From Ostrinia nubilalis (taxonomy: Eukaryota > Arthropoda > Insecta > Lepidoptera > Crambidae), in assembly GCF_963855985.1 (NCBI RefSeq), contig NC_087099.1, forward strand, positions 5,672,001 through 5,736,000: a stretch of 64,000 bases of DNA. The letters run 5' to 3'. The notes below the pieces were generated by a model. That model did no database searches. It was not told the origin of the DNA and saw only the letters and a program-made list of their open reading frames with translations. A program made the position numbers and the translations under genes. Positions 1 to 11,749 of the stretch are shown here, in pieces (position 1 is the first letter of the stretch; each line of letters opens with the position of its first letter).

Positions 1-320
1 ATCATGGCATTCAATGTAATATTTCGGAAATGTTCAGAATGAAATAGTATTAAAATAAATCAGGGGGCTGTTTAAGTTTATATCAAACGTACCTATTCGA
101 TATCGAGTACGTCAAAAAGTCTATGAAGACTTTAGTTTTTGAAAGTAGGTATCTGCTAGGAACGCAAGCCGTCATATTCGTACATTTAAATGTCATTTTT
201 TTACGCAGTCGATATCGAATACGCTTGAAATTTACACTAAGCCCCTAGGTTTTTTGAGAATACCTACTTTATTTTTGTCATAAATTAAAAAATAGACTAA
301 TAACAGAAAATACCTAATAA

Positions 321-604
321 AAAACCCAACTACGACAAAAAACGACGCTGAAAAAGTATAAAACAAGATTTTCAGAATACTGAACTCAACAAAGTTGCTA
401 ATGTAGTTGCATAGTAATTTTCATGTTTGGAAAACCGCAGTCACACGTTGTCAAAGTGCTACGGTAGGTATATGTAACGTGTGACTACGCCTTTCCAAAC
501 ATGAAAATTACTATGCAACTACATTAGCAACTTTGTTGAGTTCAGTATTCTGAAAATCTTGTTTTATACTTTTTCAGCGTCGTTTTTTGTCGTAGTTGGG
601 TTTT
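321..604. repeat. Long palindrome, arms of 129 bp
   Basis: Arms 321-449 and 476-604 pair almost perfectly, from AAAACCCAACTACGAC inward to AGTCACACGTT, around a 26-bp loop. Probably a foldback MITE; no target duplication seen. The end motif CCGTAGTTGGGT also occurs alone near 2418. Confidence 0.9.
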
Positions 605-1244
605 AGTTTTTTTACTTTTTATTATTTGTATTATTTTGGTGATAAAGTGTATTTGTGGCGCATAATATTAACAAAAGTTAAATTGATGAACTAATAAGTA
701 GTAAAGAAGCTACGAACGAAAAGATGTGAATTATACAACGTGTCCCAAAATTCAAGGATAAGCCGGCGCCGCAGGATGGACATAGTCATGACTACTTTAG
801 GAAAAATAAGGAAAAAAATCTATCTCAATTATTTTTTAAGTTACACAATAAATTACGAAATTCTCCGAAAATTTACACCCCTTATGATATTTTACATTAC
901 CACGACCGCCGTTTTTCAAATAATTCTGTTTTTTTGTTTGTATCGGCAACTTAAGTAGTGTTGCTGTCCACCCCAACTCTTAAAACCCCCAGAATCCTTG
1001 CAGTTTTTACACAAAAGTTAATCAAAATATGTTATTTCCCTAAAATTTTGAACGATTTTTACTTTCACTCCACTTTGACTCATCGTTTTGTAAAAAAAAT
1101 GTATGAACACTACTGCGGCAAGTTTTTTATAAAGTTGACGCAACTATCCGAGATTCCAAAATGGTATAATACTCTAAGAAACCTAGTCGCAAAAAAGATA
1201 GGCGTACCATTTTTACAAGCACTTCGCTTGTTAGTTAGTATGGG

Positions 1245-1425
1245 ATAAATGTTGCAACTGAATTTAAAACCAGTTCTCCTCAACCAATTGAGCTGAAATT
1301 TGGTATACTTGTGTAAGTACGATGACAATGCAATATTATGGTACCATTGAGCTGGATGGAGTCTGGAGGTGGCCATAGGAACTCTTAACGAAACGGCGGA
1401 ATTGCATCTAGTTTGGGTTCGTTGG
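1245..1425 (-). repeat. Dispersed repeat, copy related to 20208-20515
   Basis: Blocks such as TGAGCTGAAATTT, ATGCAATATTATG, AGCTGGA and GGCCATAGGAACTC recur in reverse complement at 20208-20515. Confidence 0.55.
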
Positions 1426-1510
1426 ACTTGTCTTTTCGAGCACTTTAGTGCTAGATGATGTCCAGGGTCCTGATACAGGTAAAGTCACAAGCAAGCAAGC
1501 AAATGCTAGT

Positions 1511-2142
1511 AATATATATGTTACGGCTAAAGATAGGTGTGAACATAAACTTAAGATTAGCCGGCTAAACTTAAGTTTATCTTCGATGAGGTGTTAATGT
1601 TAGTTTCTTCTATCTTTAGCCGGCTAAACTTAAGTGTAACCGCAGGCCCTTGGCTAAAAATGTAGAAGGAAATGGAAAAGAAAACAATGTAATAATGTTT
1701 ACTATTATGACACGAAAACTTTATTAAAAAATAGTCACTTTCATTACACATACTTTTATGTACCTATGTAGGTATTCAAAATTACAATTATTACAGTAAC
1801 AAAATATTAATTACTTAAAACAATATCTACCTAATCATTAAAATAAAATAATAAGGAACCATTTGGTCATTACAGAATCTTCTGTAGGTATTTAAAATTA
1901 CAAAATGCACGTTGTCTCCCCACCGCCCCCTCAAGCCCTCCGCCGGCCTGGCGCGCCCATTGAATACATTTTTAGCCGTTTCGTTTTGGCTAATGTGCAC
2001 ATTAGCCGGCTAAAGATGGAATATCACGACGCAAACTAACATGTTATCGAACTTTAGCCGCATCTCGAAGATAAACTTAAGTTTAGCCGGCTAATCTTAA
2101 GTTTATGTTCACATCTATCTTTAGCCGTAACATATATATATT
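1511..2142. mobile_element. MITE with about 75-bp inverted ends rich in CTTAAGTTTAGCCGGCTAA
   Basis: The left end (TATATGTTACGGCTAAAGAT, 1513 on) is mirrored at 2065-2142. CTTAAG...AGCCGGCTAA...CTTAAG palindromes occur inside both ends and again at 1615-1635. About 630 bp, no coding capacity. Confidence 0.75.
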
Positions 2143-2221
2143 TAAAATTTACTAGTAAAGCGCTTTCAAATGATACCAAATACGGCATATTTATCTTAAT
2201 TTTATTTTTTTACTCTGTATG

Positions 2222-2400
2222 TTTTGTCCGCTAGAGGGCGCCACATTAGATTTTGTGAAACCCCATATAGCCAGCGGACAATTAAGACGCTTCTAATGAT
2301 ATGTCATTTGTCGAATTCTGATAAGTAGTTTAGAAGTTACGAGGGAACACATGAACATACATACATACATACATACATACATAGCCTGTCAAAATCATAA
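2222..2400. repeat. (CATA)n microsatellite and adjoining repeat
   Basis: ACATACATACATACATACAT runs from about 2353 to 2382, preceded by GTCCGCTAGAGGGCGCCAC. Confidence 0.7.
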
Positions 2401-3440
2401 CCCTCCTTTTGCTTTGCCGTAGTTGGGTAAAAATAACGCTACCCTCATTTCCGTAGTCTGTTCTTCAACCTAAAAGGAATTTAGTTTAAAGATTCAATTA
2501 AGTTTACATCCATTCATAAATCTCCGGGAATCCTTCCAGAAAGAATATTCCGAAGATTGGCCATTGTCTAAAATTATACGAGCCATATCTGTCACGTCTC
2601 TCGCGTAATTCAACAGTCTAATTTCCACCCGCACATCCACTTGGATCCTACAATTGGCCCAAATGAGGTTGGAAACTCAACTTGGCTAAGTTTTCGAAGT
2701 TTTCCTCACTACCGCAGTCCGCCCTGTGACAATTTCGCTACTCGAGTTAGCCACTTCTCCGAAATAGGAACTCTGACCGCTGGCGCTAGTATCGCTTTGT
2801 TATTCAAAAGTAAACTGTACCCCGATGACATAGATACCATCAGTTTAGTGCAAGGAATTTCCGCAGGTCTTTGTATTTGGGAGGGAGTGTAACTGCGGTT
2901 TTTACGGTGCTTCTGCGGGGCTTGCCGGTGTTTGGACTAAGTAAATATGAGAAGTGATAAATGAAACGCTATCTCCAACGCTTTGAGAAGAGCAAAAATT
3001 ATGGAACGGAAGGGATTCCTTGCTGAGAAAATGGAAGTAATGAAGGTCTGAGTTAAACTGCGCGAAAATAAGTGCCAAAAGATTGAAAATGTCGGTAAAT
3101 ATTTCTATAAATAGAAAACACTTTCATAATGTAGGTTATGCCTATGCTGATATGAAAGAATAGTGTTCAAAAAGCGCCAATTACGAGTACGAAAAAGGAG
3201 AAAAACAAAACATTTTCAGCATAACATATCGTTTAAAAATTTTAGCTTATATTTGATTGATACATCGTATCGGGTGTTTTAAATGTACTGTCGAGTTCAT
3301 AATAATATATTGGCAATGCCAATGTTTCAAAATATTGTTAGCGTTTTAATGATCACATACGAGTACCTATTTCAATACAAACTCAAACATAAATTAAAAA
3401 TCATATACGTATTGATTGCGCTATAATATTTTGAAACATT
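2400..3440. other. No gene recognised
   Basis: An 83-codon frame at 2641-2892 resembles nothing I know and lacks support. The rest is AT-rich with many stops. Confidence 0.5.
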
Positions 3441-3442
3441 AG

Positions 3443-4678
3443 GCACAGCCATATATTTATGTAGGGGAAGCCCGGGCAGCACGAATACCTTAAGAAAAGT
3501 GGCAAAAAAACCACATAAATATGCAATCAACAACAGTCTATTAATTAATAATTTGTATCTTAGGTAATCATCTTTGGAATTGTAAAGAATAAACTTAGAA
3601 ACTTAAACAAATTCTACAATAAAAATGTCATTAAAAAAAATGTTCCAATTATCCATTTTGCCCGACCCCCCTGGGCAAGACGGATATGTACAGTAATAAC
3701 TGCTTTAATCATTGCAATCATCACAATAATAACTGCCTATGCCTGAATATAAGGTACAATCCTCGTGTGCCCACTTCTTGCATTGATTGCACTCTATCCA
3801 ATCCTCGGTAGGTGGTTCAGTGTATTCTTCTGAGCACACCACATTTAAAATGTTTTGTTTTCTTCAGCTGATTTTTGTTTTTGGTCATTTTTCCTCTTGA
3901 CTAGTCTTGTTTGGAAGTTCTTGTTTTCAGATGTGTGGTTTTGTTAGGGTCTGCTATTCAGTTATGGCTGTCTTTACCTATCCGTTCTGCCCATATCCGT
4001 CTTGCCCAAAGCACCAATATTTAAAAGTTGTATCATCATCATCATCATTTCAGCCACAGGACGTCCACTGCTGAACATAGGCCTCCCCCAATGACTTCCA
4101 CATCGCACGGTTGGTAGCGGCCTGCATCCAGCGCCTTCCCGCTACCTTTATCAGGTCGTCGGTCCACCTTGTGGGTGGACGTCCCACGCTGCGTTTTCCG
4201 GTACGTGGCCTCCATTCCAGAACCTTGCTGCCCCATCGGCCGTCAGTTCTGCGTACTATGTGCCCTGCCCACTGCCACTTCAGCTTGCTGATCCGTCGTC
4301 CGTCTTGTCTGCAAAGTTGTATACCCACCCGTTAAATTTCTACCGGTGAAAAAAAGCAACACACACAAATTAAACTTAATTTAACATGTAATCAACTAAA
4401 CAGAGTCTATAAGTCAACACTTAATACGTAATACAAGAAATCAACACACATACCTTGCCAAAAATCGTAAGAAAACAGCCAAAAACTTTTGATTTCGAAT
4501 TGACAAAAAGTTCACGCACGTATTGTTTTGGTGGAACTATCATGGCGTGGCTGTGTTGCTGTTTTACAGACCCGCAAACGTCCAGTAGCGCTATGTGTTG
4601 TAGGTTTTTAGTAAAATCGATTATTCTTCTTACCCACATTATGCTTCTTGCCCGGGCTTCCCCTACCTGGCTGTACCA
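3443..4678. mobile_element. Possible 1.2-kb element with GTAGGGGAAGCCCGGGCA inverted ends
   Basis: The left end (CACAGCCA...GTAGGGGAAGCCCGGGCA) is the reverse complement of TGCCCGGGCTTCCCCTACCTGGCTGTA at the right. An inner inverted pair, GGGCAAGACGGAT near 3673 and ATCCGTCTTGCCC near 3995, lies inside. An RTE LINE tail (4032-4317) has inserted within. Confidence 0.55.
4032..4317 (-). mobile_element. RTE-type LINE, 3' end fragment
   Basis: The minus strand encodes the C-terminus of an RTE endonuclease/reverse transcriptase (WQWAGHIVRR, VLEWRPRTGKRSVGRPPTRW), then a (ATG)n tail, seen as (TCA)n at 4032-4048. Strongly 5' truncated. Confidence 0.85.
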
Positions 4679-4868
4679 GCGAAATAAAACTTGATACGTC
4701 CCATTTTGCTCTTCGAATTGCATTTAATTCTGACAAATTGGTTTACTTAGTTGGACAATATTTTAAAAACATTTGAAAAGGCGTATTGTGACTTGTGGAT
4801 TTTCCTACGGAAATGCATAATTTAAGGGTGATGCTCTGACGTTATTGACATCGAAGTAGTCCTACTAA

Positions 4869-5251
4869 TCCTACTAATATTATAAATGCGAAAGTTTGTA
4901 TGGATGTCAACATGTTTGTTACTCTTTCACGAAAAAACTACAGAACGGATTTTGATGAAACTTTACAGTATTATTGTTTATAACCCAGAATAACATATCT
5001 ACTATATAAAAATAAGTCGGGTTTTCCTCCCTGACGCTATAACTCCAGAACGCACGAACCGATTTCCACGGTTTTGCATTCGTTGGAAAGGTCTCAGGCT
5101 CCGTGAGGTTTATAGCAAAGAAAATTCGGGAAAAGGGGGTAAAACAGGATCCACGCGTACGAAGTCGCGGGCGGCCGCTAGTAGGCTATAATTTATGACG
5201 ATCTGTGACAAAATAAATATTCACGCGGGTGAAGCCGAGGGCAAAAGCTAG
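4869..5251 (+). mobile_element. Helitron-like element interrupted by a second one
   Basis: The outer copy runs from TCCTACTAATATTATAAATG to AAAAGCTAG. It is split after about 130 bp by an inner element at 4998-5181 and resumes with GGCTATAATTTATGAC. Confidence 0.65.
4998..5181 (+). mobile_element. Inner Helitron-like element, different subfamily
   Basis: Starts TCTACTATATAAAAATAAG and ends GCGGGCGGCCGCTAG. The 3' hairpin region (CGTACGAAGTCGCGGGCGG) is the reverse complement of the starts of the copies at 29512, 38402 and 49966. Confidence 0.6.
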
Positions 5252-5324
5252 TAATGTATAATGGCGAGTTGTCTACAAGAAAATAGAGGTAAATGAAACA
5301 TTTTTGCCAACAATCAGCGTATAC

Positions 5325-5621
5325 AAAGGGCGTAGCAGGATAGTCTTGGAAAAAGTGCCCCCAAAGCCTGAAGCTCGAAACTGTGGTCAAACGATACACC
5401 CGAATAACATAAAAGTACGCATATTAAACAGTACTGTACCGTTATTCGAAGCCTTTATAATGAGAGTAGTGTCTGTCTTTTCCTGTTTGAGTACTAGTTT
5501 TGACGTATAATCTGCCCACGTGACTTCCGCTCCGGTCCCCCACCGCCTAAGCACGCCTCAATTAACGACACTAGCGCCACCAACGGTAGCTCGAAACTAG
5601 GTTTCGATATTCTCGCCATTG
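5325..5621 (+). repeat. Repeat segment, inverted copy at 10945-11688
   Basis: 5325-5397 matches 11616-11688 in reverse (73 bp). 5447-5621 matches 10945-11119 in reverse (175 bp), from CGAAGCCTTTATAATGAGAG to TTCTCGCCATTG. Lengths agree exactly. Confidence 0.8.
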
Positions 5622-5889
5622 GTGTTTTAGTTCCCGTTCGAGACGGTCGTAGAATTAGCTCCGCTAGTTCGCGACCCATCTCACAGGTACTAGTCGTGAC
5701 GTGATTCAGGTAAAATATTACCATCATAATGTAAGTACTTCTAAATTATTATGTACTGGCTGAAAACTTATAAAAAAAAAATACTGTGATTACTTATTTC
5801 GCAGTGTAATTTATTTTTACAACGGTGTTACCGTTCGGGGGTAGATTGCATTCAATCTAACTCAGTGTAATTTTAAATAATTATCTTTC

Positions 5890-6213
5890 TTCTCTAGTAA
5901 TACTTGTACCTAACGGTATTCCGTTAGACGTGTTTTAAAAGTAACATTACTTTTTAGCAATGTTTGTTTCTAACGGTTTTTCGTTAGATATGTTTTTAAG
6001 CTAACTTTTCTTCTTAGCAATGTTCGTACCTGACGGCGTGTTCCGTTAGATGTGTTTTAAAACTAACATTCCTTTTTAGCAATGTTTGTGCCTAACGGTT
6101 TTCGTTAGATGTGTTTTAAAACTAATATTCCTTTTTAGCAATGTTCATTCCTAACGGTATAACACTCCTTTTTAGCTGTGTTTGTTCCTAAGGGTTTTCC
6201 GTTAGATGTCTTT
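5890..6213 (+). repeat. About 60-bp minisatellite
   Basis: About five to six units, each with TTTTTAGCAATGTTTGT and a small palindrome of the form CTAACGG...CCGTTAG, then GTGTTTTAAAACTAAC. Phase marks at about 5956, 6016, 6078 and 6137 give periods of 59-62 bp. Confidence 0.85.
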
Positions 6214-6949
6214 ATTTTCAAAAGGAAAGAGGAAATATTATGTCCACGTGCAGAAGAGGAGCAAGAGTTGGCGTAGAGGTCAAATCAAAGGATGGTGTGG
6301 TGTAATGTGACAGTCGCAAGATGTGATTGCTTGCTACAATAAGCTGTAAGTACCAACTTACCAATACCATTTCAGACATACGAATTCCATCGGACGGATT
6401 GTGTTGATTTATAAATCAACAAAATAAATAAACGGTAAACTACCTTTATCAATATGCATCCGGGGAAAGTATGAAAACTTCCACTAGGTAGGGTAGCGTA
6501 CCGACGTACTTATTCTACCGCCATTATGGAAGTCTAACGCATGGCTTATAACCCAAGAGTGAAGTGTGCAGTTTGTCCTATTAGGATACGGTACGTAGGT
6601 ATAATAACACCTTTGTGGTTTTCTTAAACTATGATTTCAGGAAAACGCTATGCTGTTACTGTGTAGATAAACAGTGAGTCTGTGTAATAAACGGTGAAGG
6701 ATGAACATCGTCTATTCAGCCTGATACGCAGTTTATTTGATGCTAGCGGCGTCTGGAAAATTTTTCGGCAGCAATACGATCGCAACTCTGCTCCGCAGAT
6801 CGATCTGAGATTTCGCCTTATGATAAATACCTACAGTGGAAAACTCAAACTGGCTACTCGGCAAGCTAGATGGCAGTGTAACCAAAACGCAGCAGCATAA
6901 TCCTGTAGCGAGGGTAAGTTCTCTTGGAGCAAACAGGGAAAAACCAGGA

Positions 6950-7590
6950 GCCAGAACCTTTTCTCCCTCATCCCACCGGGATAGGAGAAAACTCAAACAC
7001 TCAAGGAGTCTCATATTGAGCCAGGCAACGCCGCTCATTTTTATTTACGTCGAGAGGTCTTAGTAAGGCATTGGTCCAAACCTTCTTGTTATCCCTCATC
7101 CCACTGGGATAGGAGATTACCCAAAGAGAATCGGACTCAAATCACTACATTTCGAGCCGAGCAACCTCGCTCATTTTTATTTACGTCGAGAGGTCTTAGG
7201 GCATCGCTCTAAACCCTCATGTTATCCCTCATCCCACTGGGATAGGAGATTACCCAAAGAGAACCGGACTCAAATCATTACATTTCGAGCCGAGCAACCT
7301 CGCTCATTTTTATTTACGTCGAGAGGTCTTAGGGCATCGCTCTAAACCCTCATGTTATCCCTCATCCCACTGGGATAGGAGATTACCCAAAGAGAACCGG
7401 ACTCAAATCACTACATTTCGAGCCGAGCAACCTCGCTCATTTTTATTTACGTCGAGAGATCTTAGGGCATCGCTCTAAACTCTCATGTTATCCCTCATCC
7501 CTCTGGGATAGGAGATTACCCAAGGAGAATCGGACTCAGATCATTACATTCCGAGCCAAGCAACCTCGCTCGTTTGTATTTGCGGTTCAA
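6950..7590 (+). repeat. 133-bp tandem array (about five units)
   Basis: CCCTCATCCC recurs at 6964, 7093, 7226, 7359 and 7492 (spacing 129, then 133 three times). Each unit has the hairpin ATCCCACTGGGAT (varied in the outer units) and GCTCATTTTTATTTACGTCG. The middle units are nearly identical and the outer ones drift. Confidence 0.9.
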
Positions 7591-8030
7591 AGACATGAGG
7601 GCATCGTCCTAAACTAAATCCTCATAATTTTGAAGAGTTAAAGAACCCAAACGCCTTATTCCACGGCAAACGAAAATAAGTAAAGTTGCCGGGTAGACAT
7701 GAGGGCTTCGCCCTAAATCCGCATAACTATAAAAGGTTCTGAAATTCTATTTTGCACGGCAAAATTAAAGTGATGTTGCCGGGAGGACATGAGGGCATCG
7801 CCCCAAATCCTCATAATTTTCAAGGGTTATGGAACCCTAATTAAAATGCTTTATTTCATGACAAAAGTAAGCTATTTAAGACCTGCCATGGGTAAAAGGT
7901 GGAGACAGAGATCATGAGATTACGCAAAAATGACTCGATTCGTGTCAATTTGGCTTATTTCATTACTGTCGAGATGATACGAGGGCATCGCCCTAAACCT
8001 TCAGAATCTTGAAGGATGTTAATTAATCGG
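7591..8030 (+). repeat. Degenerate array, about 95-bp period
   Basis: GACATGAGGGCATCG-like marks at 7592, 7696, 7786 and 7976, and ACGGCAAA...GTTGCCGGG blocks. GAGGGCATCGCTCTAAACC is also part of the 133-bp unit, so the two arrays share ancestry. Confidence 0.7.
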
Positions 8031-10800
8031 GGCCGCAGCTATGCGCTCTGAATTTTTGGTACCGAACAGTTAACGCCTGGAGAAATTAAATAAACTTAAG
8101 CCTTTATGCAGCCTCTGCATAGTAAAGTTACAACTATTGACCTGATAGTCTTTTAAATAAGGTTATACATCCATAGACGCTTGGCGGGTACCACAAAGTA
8201 CTGAATACTAAAATAAGTATTTTTCTGCCTATACATACCTATAGTACACCGACAGACTCATGCAAATGTTCTGACGGCAATTGATTCGCACAGAAAGAGT
8301 CGCGACATTCGCGCCCTTACCTATTGGACGACTTCATTCTGGGGTAACTCAGGACCCATCCTTGCTTCGGGGTTAGATATAACCCATGCCCCTATTGTAA
8401 TAAAAGCATACAAGTCTGGATAATAAACACAATGAAGTCGGTCCTTACCTATATAAAATAAATAAACAAAATAATAACAGTCCTACAAACTAGTAACAGT
8501 AAAAGGTGAACTCCATAAATACAAAATGGTCTAACCGAGTCTCGGTTACCAAAAACATGCAGATCAAGTCACGTAACGTTACAAATCCTAAAGCATTGGC
8601 TATTTTCATGTTATAACACTACAATTCATGATTTGCGTGAGGCAAAGAGCATTTTAACCGCCAACTTGAGGCGCTCATGGCACCCAATACCAAGTACTTA
8701 TGATCCACAATAACCAAAAGTATGAAGCTTATCTGAGCTTAAAACAAATTGGACACGCTGCATGGTAACGCATTTCGCAATTGAATTTCACTGTACAACG
8801 AAAACAGTGACTTTAGTAAACCGTACTTACTAAATATATATTAAACCGCGCAGGTTTACCTACTACAATTTGTTATTTTCTCATTTACACAAGCCATTAC
8901 ATTCGTTGGAGAAAAGATTGCATACCAAAAGTCACACAAGTCTTCAGTCTCTTAACTGAACTTTCCGTGTGCCCTATTATAGTGTCAATGACTACGTCTT
9001 GTCTACTTAATTTAAGTAAATAAATATAATTTATTATTAATGTCATATGACACCATGTCATATTGTTAATTCGACCTTTTGTGCACCTCTGTGGTTCAAT
9101 AAAAATTGTCGTATGAATATGAACGACTTTTACGAGGAGTTAAAGGGAATAAATCAAAACCTTCAGTCCAAGAAAGTAATTTAACTCTGATTTTTCCAAT
9201 TATCACTGTGACCTTAGGGTCACGCAGAAGTACATAAACATGGTTGGAATTAATTTTGGATAATGTGCCGCACTCTTAAGCTCTTTGCTTGGGGCCGAAA
9301 GTCCTTCGCCTACCTACATAGTACAATTTACAAAATTCGTATTTGATGTGATTTAAATCCATCAATTATTATGCTGTAACGAAGGTAGTCACAAGCAAAA
9401 TGTTGTGGCACACACAACTGTTTACGAGTTAACTTGTTTTAAGTACAACAGCCTCGTGAAATATTCTAATACCTACCCGACTCGCTAGGTCAATAAAGTA
9501 ATTTGTCTCTGCTGACTATTGTCACAAAAAATTAGTACTTACCTACCTACTGGCAACTTAGTATGTACACTTCAATGAATCATGAGTGACATTGGCGATG
9601 ATATAAAACTTAGTGTTACACAAACATCATTACATAAATATTTTTACATAAATATTATTACATCGTGCAAATGAGCGATCGTCCAACGGCATTCAGGGTG
9701 ATGAAAATAAATCATTCGAAATTAAATCCGATGCCCACCCTAAGGGCCTTGATGCAACCTGATAAGGTTTAGATCGGCTACGAAACTATCATTTAATTCT
9801 AGCTGTGCTTGCGACTTCGTTTGCATAACTTTTCCCGCTTTCGCAACATTCTTATTGATGCTCCGCTACTATTGGTGGTAGAATGATGTTATTATGATTT
9901 TATAGAATTCGTGGTTAAAGGACTCCAACACAAAGATAGTTTTTGTGTTGATGCAAACAAACTCTTGTTCAGCCCTATAACATTATTATTATAATTGTAA
10001 TTACAATAATACATAATTACATATTAAGATTGCTCTGAATTAAGCTGGTTGACTAACCGTCAATAAGCTGATCTAGCTGACAAGTTATCACTGTTAGCCC
10101 TAAAGATAATGGTCGCACAGTCTTACCACAGCACCGACGTTTGTAAACCGCAAAGTTTACTAAGTTTGTACTAGGAAAGTCTGTATTATTATAAATTTTA
10201 TCAATTCCGACTCAAACTTCGCTATCCCTAGCGAACAGCGATAACGCGGAATACTCAGGCAATACAAAAGTATCGTACCTATACATAGCCGGCTAGCTAT
10301 TGTCACCTATTCATTACACCGTCCACCTAGGCTACGGTCCTGTAAAGGTTTATAAATATTAAAATCCGAGCTGATACCTAAATGTGGGAAATGTTGGAGA
10401 TCATCAAACGCCCGCTATCGGCAAGCGACCTTAACTGTACCAGTGAATATTCTTATCCATACCTAATAATTATTCACTCCTACCGAAGCTTATTAAATTC
10501 ATCCAACGGTCTGATACTGTGAGTGAGGGTGGACGTAGCTTTTGCGCCTTTTACATGACGTAAAGTAACCGATAGTTCATTATTACATAGTTGTTAATAA
10601 ACGATGCATTAGACGTGAATTTACGGAGATGCAGATGCAGGTTGCGTTCTGTAAAATATTATAATGTACCTACACACAGTACATTACCACTCAGTAGACA
10701 GATAAGCTAAAGTTCTAACTAATTCATAACATTTCTCACTGATCAATGTCTTATTCTTCAATTGATCACATTGGCGATTACACAGCGCCACCAGGAGATA
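8031..10800. other. No gene or repeat recognised
   Basis: AT-rich DNA without a frame above about 60 codons on either strand and without clear splice-linked exons. Confidence 0.5.
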
Positions 10801-10806
10801 ATAGAC

Positions 10807-11176
10807 ACGTCTCTCATTATAAAGGCTTCGAATAACGGTACAGTACTGTTTAATAGCGACGTTTTACCTGAAAATAAAACGTTTATTAAACATACTTACC
10901 TTATTCGAAGCCTACTTTTTAAATCTACCTGGTGTCATAAAACACAATGGCGAGAATATCGAAACCTAGTTTCGAGCTACCGTTGGTGGCGCTAGTGTCG
11001 TTAATTGAGGCGTGCTTAGGCGGTGGGGGACCGGAGCGGAAGTCACGTGGGCAGATTATACGTCAAAACTAGTACTCAAACAGGAAAAGACAGACACTAC
11101 TCTCATTATAAAGGCTTCGAATAAGGTAAGTATGTTTAATAAACGTTTTATTTTCAGGTAAAACGTCGCTATTAAT
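10807..11176. mobile_element. Foldback repeat with 60-bp inverted ends
   Basis: TTAATAGCGACGTTTTACCT at about 10850-10870 is the reverse of AGGTAAAACGTCGCTATTAA near 11157-11176, with TTATTCGAAG at the inner ends. The centre holds the 175-bp block shared with 5447-5621. Confidence 0.7.
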
Positions 11177-11615
11177 AAGAACACCACTAAATAAAATTTT
11201 TAAGTTAAGAAAAATAAACAAGATTCTTGTTCAAAATAATATGGCCTAAGAGTTTTATTTATAATTAATTAGGCTATGTTGCACCTTAGCTAGATAGACA
11301 AAACTTTGGGATTACGTAGGTTGAATGTTGGCACTCATTTAAAAAAAATCTGTGATTGTACTACCAAAGGAAATCATTATACAGGGTGTTACAATTTTTA
11401 TTTTTTATTTTTTCCATCATGGAAGGTAGTTATAGAGCTGTTGTTTTTTTTATATTATTACTATGAGACACAACTATGCCTGTGCAAAAATTTAAATTCG
11501 TCAGTTACATAGTTTTAGAGAAAAATAAAACAGTTTTAGGTATAGATGGGTGGCGTGGCTCCCTGGGGGGTGTTGGGGGGGTGAAATTTTGCACAATATA
11601 CTATCTTTATACGAA

Positions 11616-11688
11616 GTATCGTTTGACCACAGTTTCGAGCTTCAGGCTTTGGGGGCACTTTTTCCAAGACTATCCTGCTACGCCCTTT
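11616..11688 (-). repeat. Inverted copy of 5325-5397
   Basis: GTATCGTTTGACCACAGTTT through GCTACGCCCTTT, the exact reverse complement over 73 bp as far as read. Confidence 0.8.
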
Positions 11689-11749
11689 ATAATGTGACAG
11701 TGCTGATGATGACGTGTTCATCGACTCAATGTGCATGCATCCCTCGTTA

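Noticed and set aside
2641..2892. 83-codon frame as a gene
   Set aside because: No motif, no splice context; frame length is within chance for this composition.
6950..7620. CRISPR-like array of regular direct repeats
   Set aside because: Units are repeated over their whole length with no unique spacers, and the genome is an insect's; it is a tandem satellite.
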